From the NCBI GenBank assembly GCA_913009535.1, contig CAJVXR010000054.1:1-10434 (forward strand): a stretch of 10,434 bases of DNA, given 5' to 3'. Both the position numbers and the translations under genes were made by a program. Shown here in pieces: positions 6,334-10,434 of this stretch; within the stretch, counting starts at the first letter, position 1, and every line of letters starts with the position of its first letter. This DNA comes from an uncultured Flavobacteriales bacterium (lineage in GTDB: Bacteria; Bacteroidota; Bacteroidia; Flavobacteriales; Flavobacteriaceae). The notes under the pieces are model-generated. The model saw only the letters and a list, made by a program, of their open reading frames with translations, had not been told where the DNA came from and searched no databases.

Positions 6334-8676
6334 TTAATTATTAAAATTAATTTTATTTAAAATATTTAATTCAACACTCTTTAGATCTTTGTAATTAGAA
6401 GATGAACCTGTCATAATGTTAAAAGCACCAGGTTCTACAACGTAATTCATATCAATATCATAAAAAGCTAAGGATTCCGGAATAATTTCAAAAGTTACTT
6501 TTTTTGTTTCTCCGACTTTTAAATGAACTCTTTTATAACCCTTTAATTCTTTTACTGGTCTTGTAGCAGAACTGACTTTATCCCTAATATATAGCTGAAC
6601 AACTTCATCTCCATCCATATCTCCAATATTTGTAACTTCTAATTGAACTTTAATAATTGCATTTTTATCAAATTTTGAATTCAGGAGTTTAGGTTTTGTA
6701 TAGTTAAATTTTGTGAAGCTTAATCCATATCCAAACGGGTATAGTGGTTTATTCTTTTCGAATGCATATTTATGAAAATACTGAGATGGTTTGTGATTAT
6801 AAATCATCTGTAATTGTCCAACACTTCTTGGGACGGTTAAAGGTAGTTTTCCACTTGGATTAATATCTCCAAAGATTATTTCTGCAACCGCTTGACCTCC
6901 TAAGTTTCCAGGCTCCCATGCCTCAATTACAGATGGGATGTTATCCTGTATCCACGGTTCACTTATTGGTTTTCCATTTACATATACAACAATAATATTT
7001 TTGTTTATTTTTTTTAATGACTTTACTAGTTGTAGTTGTTTACCAGCTAAATTTAGCTCTGCTCTATCCATATTCTCACCAGCAGTTTTATCTTTCCACT
7101 TGTATCTCATAGAATTATCACCAACAACAACAACTACGTAGTCTGCATCTTTAGAAGCTTCTAAAGTATTCTTAATATTTACGTCAGATATTTTTCTAAT
7201 GTTTTCTCCTGAATTATGCAATGATACGTTGTATCCTTTTGATTCTCCTAATTTCTTTATTCCCTCAAAAATAGTAGTTACATTTTCTTCAGGTTGAGCA
7301 GCATGCCAATCTCCTAATATAGATTGGTTATTTGCATTTGGACCTGTAACTAAAATCTTTTTAGGGGTTTTTACTTTATTTAAGGGAAGTAAATTTGAGT
7401 TTTTTAACAATATAATTCCCTTTCTAGCAGTTTCTAAAGCAGTAAATTTATGGGAAGGAGTGAAAATTCTTTGAGAAATCATTTCAATATCTACTAATCT
7501 ATTTTCAAATAACCCCAATTTAAATTTAGCCATTAAAATTTTTGAACATGCTTCATTAATTCTAGAAATTGGAAGTTTTCCTTCTTGAACTAGTTCAATA
7601 ACAGCTTCTGGAAAGTCTACTCCATGCATGTGCATATCCATTCCAGCATTTACAGCTAAAAAAGAAGCTTCTTTTAAATTTTTAGCCACACGATGCAAGG
7701 TTTCAATTCTTTCAATATCCATCCAGTCACTCACATAAAAGCCTTCAAAACCCCAATCATTACGAAATAAATCTGTCATTAGCCAACTACTCATGTGGCA
7801 AGGAATTCCATTTAATTCGTTATGGGCAGCCATTATAGAATAAACACCTGCATCAATTGCTTTTTTGTATGGAGGTAAGTAGACTTCTTTTAAAGTTCTT
7901 AAAGAAATATCCATCGGCGCAGCATTCAAACCATTAATTGGTTCACTACCTGCTATCATATGTTTTGCACATGCAATAACCTTATTTGTTCCAGTAAAAT
8001 CATTTAATTGAAACCCATTGATCATAGATGCTCCAAGGTTACCAACCATAAATGGATCTTCGCCAAAAGTTTCACCAACTCTACCCCACCTAGGATCTCT
8101 TAAAACATCAATATTTGGAGTAAATGCCCAATGTGATCCAGTTGCTCTCATTTCTAATGCAGTTTGTCTTCCTACATCAAACAAAAACTTATCGCTCCAT
8201 GTGGAAGCTAGTGTTATTGGAGAGGGATATACAGTAGCTCCACTAAACAATGCATTTCCATGAATAGCATCAATTCCTATTAATATTGGTATTTTTAATC
8301 TAGATTTATTAGCAAGTTCTTGTAATAAATTACCTTCTTCAGCAGTTAAAACGTGTAAAAAAGAACCTATTTTTCCTTCTTCTGTCATTTTCATAACATC
8401 TTTACTGAACACTCCTTTATAAAAACCTTGCGCATCATTGTTTAATAAATCTTCAGGAGACAATTTTTTTTCTGCTTTTCGCATATGATCTAGTCCAACA
8501 AATTGGTTCATTTGATAAACTTTATCTTCTAAAGTCATTCTAGACATTAAATCGGTTAATCGATCTTCATGTGATTTTGAACTATCTAAATACAATTTAT
8601 AAGAAGAATTTTCTTGCGAAAAAACTGTAAAACCAGTCAAAAATGTTAATAGAAATAATAGTTTTAATCTCATCAT
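6334..8676 (-). CDS. Glycoside hydrolase family 3 beta-glycosidase (beta-glucosidase/beta-xylosidase type), secreted
   Basis: The 780-residue enzyme should release terminal beta-linked glucose or xylose from oligosaccharides by a retaining mechanism. The N-terminus (MMRLKLLFLL to FS-QEN) is a signal peptide with likely cleavage after about residue 20, with no lipobox Cys, so it is probably periplasmic. The (beta/alpha)8 domain covers about 35-390, with DPRWGRVGETFGEDP (194-208), K238-H239 and FYVSDW, in which Asp317 is the expected nucleophile. The alpha/beta sandwich domain (about 415-620) carries GENMDRAEL, with Glu534 as the likely acid/base, and PLYPFGYGLSFT at 644-655. A fibronectin III-like domain closes the protein (about 672-765; VTNIGDMDGDEVVQLYIRD). 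This is the full length of a three-domain GH3. The start has two adjacent ATG codons and either could be used. The sulfatase follows after 10 bp. Specificity (glucoside or xyloside) cannot be read from the sequence. Confidence 0.95.
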   Translation of the reverse strand: MMRLKLLFLLTFLTGFTVFSQENSSYKLYLDSSKSHEDRLTDLMSRMTLEDKVYQMNQFVGLDHMRKAEKKLSPEDLLNNDAQGFYKGVFSKDVMKMTEEGKIGSFLHVLTAEEGNLLQELANKSRLKIPILIGIDAIHGNALFSGATVYPSPITLASTWSDKFLFDVGRQTALEMRATGSHWAFTPNIDVLRDPRWGRVGETFGEDPFMVGNLGASMINGFQLNDFTGTNKVIACAKHMIAGSEPINGLNAAPMDISLRTLKEVYLPPYKKAIDAGVYSIMAAHNELNGIPCHMSSWLMTDLFRNDWGFEGFYVSDWMDIERIETLHRVAKNLKEASFLAVNAGMDMHMHGVDFPEAVIELVQEGKLPISRINEACSKILMAKFKLGLFENRLVDIEMISQRIFTPSHKFTALETARKGIILLKNSNLLPLNKVKTPKKILVTGPNANNQSILGDWHAAQPEENVTTIFEGIKKLGESKGYNVSLHNSGENIRKISDVNIKNTLEASKDADYVVVVVGDNSMRYKWKDKTAGENMDRAELNLAGKQLQLVKSLKKINKNIIVVYVNGKPISEPWIQDNIPSVIEAWEPGNLGGQAVAEIIFGDINPSGKLPLTVPRSVGQLQMIYNHKPSQYFHKYAFEKNKPLYPFGYGLSFTKFNYTKPKLLNSKFDKNAIIKVQLEVTNIGDMDGDEVVQLYIRDKVSSATRPVKELKGYKRVHLKVGETKKVTFEIIPESLAFYDIDMNYVVEPGAFNIMTGSSSNYKDLKSVELNILNKINFNN

Positions 8677-8703
8677 AATTATTTTAAAATATTTTTAATA
8701 ACT

Positions 8704-10224
8704 CTAATTATCAATTAATTCATTTGTATTAATTTCAGAAAGAGGTATTGGCAATTGCATAACCTGTGTTTGATCTGTGCTCAATAACAAATCTACTTTT
8801 GGAGAAAAAATTGGATTATTATTGTGTTTATTAATAGTATGTATTAAAAAATAATCAAATCCTCTTCTTCTATTGTTATTTGAATCTTCTCCTTCTCCAA
8901 GAAGTTCATACCTATATTCCCTCATTATAGCATCTCTAAAGGAACTTTGATCTTCTTGATATGCTGCATTTGACATCCCTACTCTGTCTAAAACTTCAGT
9001 AACATATCCTAATTGTTTTCCATTTTGTAATTCATTAGAAATTTCAGCTAACATAATTAGAAGATCCGCATATCTATATATAATTAAGTTTTGACTTCCG
9101 TATTGATTGCTATGTTGAGTGTCTTTTTCAACAAACTTAAATAAGTAAGGATTTGCTTTTCCAAACTGATTTCTGTTTGATAAAGCTGGGTAAATCTTAA
9201 CAAGGTTTCCGTTATCAGCTCTATTGTATTGATATAGGTAAGTTCCTTCTATTCTCGGATCATTTGGATATGCTGCCATGTGATCTAGTAAAACATCTGC
9301 ACTTACACAAAGCCAACCAAAATGCTGACCTAATTTATACTTATAGGGAGTGTAATTTCTTCCCATTTGAGAGTTTGCTGCATCTTGACTCATTTGCAAC
9401 TCAAAAATTGATTCAGTAGAATTCTCAAACTTATCGGTAAATAAAGAACTATAATCAGAAACTAAACTATACTGACCATAGACCATAATAGCTTGGTCAT
9501 AAGCTAATTGCCAATATTGAGATTCAGAAATACCATCTGTCTGTAAATCTGGAGAAGTCGCTAATGTCATGTATACCTTAGCTAACAACATGTTAGCTGC
9601 ATACTGTTTAGGGTAACCAGGTCCAGTAGCCCCATTTATAAGAATAGCTGCAGTTTGTGCATCATCTATAATTTGTGCATACACATCCTTTGCTAATGAC
9701 TTTGGTTTACTCAAATTTTTATTATCGGGAAGCTCTAGCCTAAGAGGAATATCACCCCACAAACGTACCAATGATAAATATAACCAAGCTCTTACAAGGT
9801 AAGCTTGACCTTTAATATCATTAAAACCTAAATCTGATGTCTCAGATGGCGATTCTGTAGTTTTAACATTAGCAATAGCCCCATTAGCCCTCCCAATGGC
9901 AACATAAAGAGCACGCCACATTGCATCTGAATCTCTGTCATAAGTAGGTTTTAACGAAAAAAGATTAATGTTGTTTACATTATTAACGAAAGTCCCATTT
10001 TTCCTAGTTACAAAGAGTCCTGAAAAACCATTTACTGCAAAAATACGTTGTTCTTGAGCTCCATAAACAGACATAGATTGGTAGATTCCGTCTAATGCTC
10101 CTCTAGCTATTTCAAGATCTGAATATGTAGCTTTTGCGTCTAGAAATATTGGATTTTCATCTAAATCACAACTAAAAAATGTAAAACCAATAAACGTTAG
10201 CAATATTATTTTATAATTTTTCAT
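8704..10224 (-). CDS. SusD/RagB-family glycan-binding outer membrane lipoprotein
   Basis: This 506-residue protein is the surface lipoprotein that caps the SusC barrel and binds the oligosaccharide to be imported. It starts MKNYK, with a hydrophobic stretch and a lipobox ending at Cys19 (FTFFSC), followed by acidic DLDENP, which fits surface-exposed Bacteroidota lipoproteins. Family landmarks are the TPR-like region GQAYLVRAWLYLSLVRLWGD (about 139-158), the helix with YRYADLLIMLAEISNE (383-398), the REYRYELLGEG segment (435-445) before RRRGFDYF (452-459), and LPIPLSEI near the C-terminus. In most family members the Glu-Gly and the Arg-Trp/Phe-Asp motifs are nearly adjacent; here a short EDSNNN stretch separates them. 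The length is normal. It follows susC by 59 bp and precedes the GH3 gene by 27 bp, so the genes are probably co-transcribed. Identity is secure; the bound glycan is unknown. Confidence 0.96.
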   Translation of the reverse strand: MKNYKIILLTFIGFTFFSCDLDENPIFLDAKATYSDLEIARGALDGIYQSMSVYGAQEQRIFAVNGFSGLFVTRKNGTFVNNVNNINLFSLKPTYDRDSDAMWRALYVAIGRANGAIANVKTTESPSETSDLGFNDIKGQAYLVRAWLYLSLVRLWGDIPLRLELPDNKNLSKPKSLAKDVYAQIIDDAQTAAILINGATGPGYPKQYAANMLLAKVYMTLATSPDLQTDGISESQYWQLAYDQAIMVYGQYSLVSDYSSLFTDKFENSTESIFELQMSQDAANSQMGRNYTPYKYKLGQHFGWLCVSADVLLDHMAAYPNDPRIEGTYLYQYNRADNGNLVKIYPALSNRNQFGKANPYLFKFVEKDTQHSNQYGSQNLIIYRYADLLIMLAEISNELQNGKQLGYVTEVLDRVGMSNAAYQEDQSSFRDAIMREYRYELLGEGEDSNNNRRRGFDYFLIHTINKHNNNPIFSPKVDLLLSTDQTQVMQLPIPLSEINTNELIDN

Positions 10225-10283
10225 AATTTTTTTTTTATAAATATTCTCTTCAAATTTTTTTAGTTTATTTCTAACTTTTAAGT

Positions 10284-10434
10284 TCAGAATTTAATGTTAA
10301 GTCCCAATAAAATATTTCTAGCATTAACTCCACCATTCCAATCAACTGCATTAATTAAGCCAGTATATAAAAAAGTAGAGACTTCTGGATCGTTTCCACT
10401 ATAAGAAGTCCATGTAAATAAATTTTGACCAGCT
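10284..10434 (-). CDS. SusC-family TonB-dependent outer membrane transporter, C-terminal end (partial)
   Basis: Only the last 49 codons and the TGA stop are in the window; the gene continues beyond the right edge. The minus-strand frame reads AGQNLFTWTSYSGNDPEVS near its start, the typical SusC/RagA closing segment (NLFTWT.YSG.DPE), and ends in LLGLNIKF with a terminal Phe, as expected for the last beta-strand of an outer membrane barrel that needs BAM assembly. SusC proteins form the barrel through which oligosaccharides captured by SusD enter the periplasm with TonB energy. The SusD gene starts 59 bp downstream on the same strand, the standard susC-susD order. The plug domain, signal peptide and any N-terminal carboxypeptidase-like domain lie outside, so substrate cannot be judged from this fragment. 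Confidence 0.93.
   Translation of the reverse strand, partial: AGQNLFTWTSYSGNDPEVSTFLYTGLINAVDWNGGVNARNILLGLNIKF

Noticed and set aside
6938..7141. Plus-strand open frame of 67 codons opposite GH3
   Set aside because: Shadow of the GH3 gene; the Thr run at its end mirrors the Val run of the GH3 sandwich domain.
8018..8263. Plus-strand open frame of 81 codons opposite GH3
   Set aside because: Lies over the conserved GH3 DPRWGR block and has no independent support.
10225..10283. Separate promoter between susC and susD
   Set aside because: The 59-bp spacer has a T-rich run on the plus strand but no TTG-N19-TAnnTTTG match, and susC-susD pairs are normally co-transcribed.

Overview
The window is AT-rich (visibly around 30% G+C) and looks like a chromosomal piece of a marine-type Bacteroidota, most likely Flavobacteriia. 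The evidence is a SusC/SusD pair, many short lipoprotein signal peptides (SusD, GH10, M3 peptidase, NTF2-like), no regular Shine-Dalgarno sites before the genes, and TTG-N19-TAnnTTTG-like promoter candidates.

Layout from right to left, which is the transcription direction of most genes (minus strand). At 8704-10434 lies the end of a SusC TonB-dependent transporter followed by a complete SusD glycan-binding lipoprotein. Then come a GH3 beta-glycosidase (6334-8676) and an S1-family sulfatase (4938-6323), with gaps of only 27 and 10 bp. These four read as one polysaccharide utilization locus (PUL) operon: SusC/D import oligosaccharides, the sulfatase removes sulfate, and GH3 trims terminal sugars. 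Next is a small NTF2/SnoaL-like lipoprotein (4317-4823) with its own upstream region. Facing it on the plus strand is a large M3-family zinc metallopeptidase lipoprotein of the Dcp type (2171-4288). Divergent from the peptidase is a UPF0114/YqhA-like membrane protein (1620-2120).

The left end (1-1593) is the unusual part. A GH10 endo-xylanase-type lipoprotein (54-1223) lies between two perfect copies of a 55-bp sequence (1-55 and 1539-1593). Both copies encode the hydrophobic core of the same signal peptide. At the left copy the reading frame has a proper ATG that overlaps the last codons of GH10 and runs off the window. At the right copy the ATG is missing, and the frame continues into the N-terminus of a parallel beta-helix-type secreted protein that stops after about 80 codons. 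This is either a real duplication/rearrangement around the GH10 gene or an assembly-graph loop, since 55 is a common assembler k-mer and the repeat begins at base 1.

The carbohydrate genes together (SusCD, GH3, sulfatase, GH10, a beta-helix protein) suggest use of a sulfated, probably xylose-containing, algal polysaccharide; the exact substrate is inference. No CRISPR array, RNA gene, transposase or defence system was found, and no clearly new system is visible apart from the GH10/repeat arrangement.
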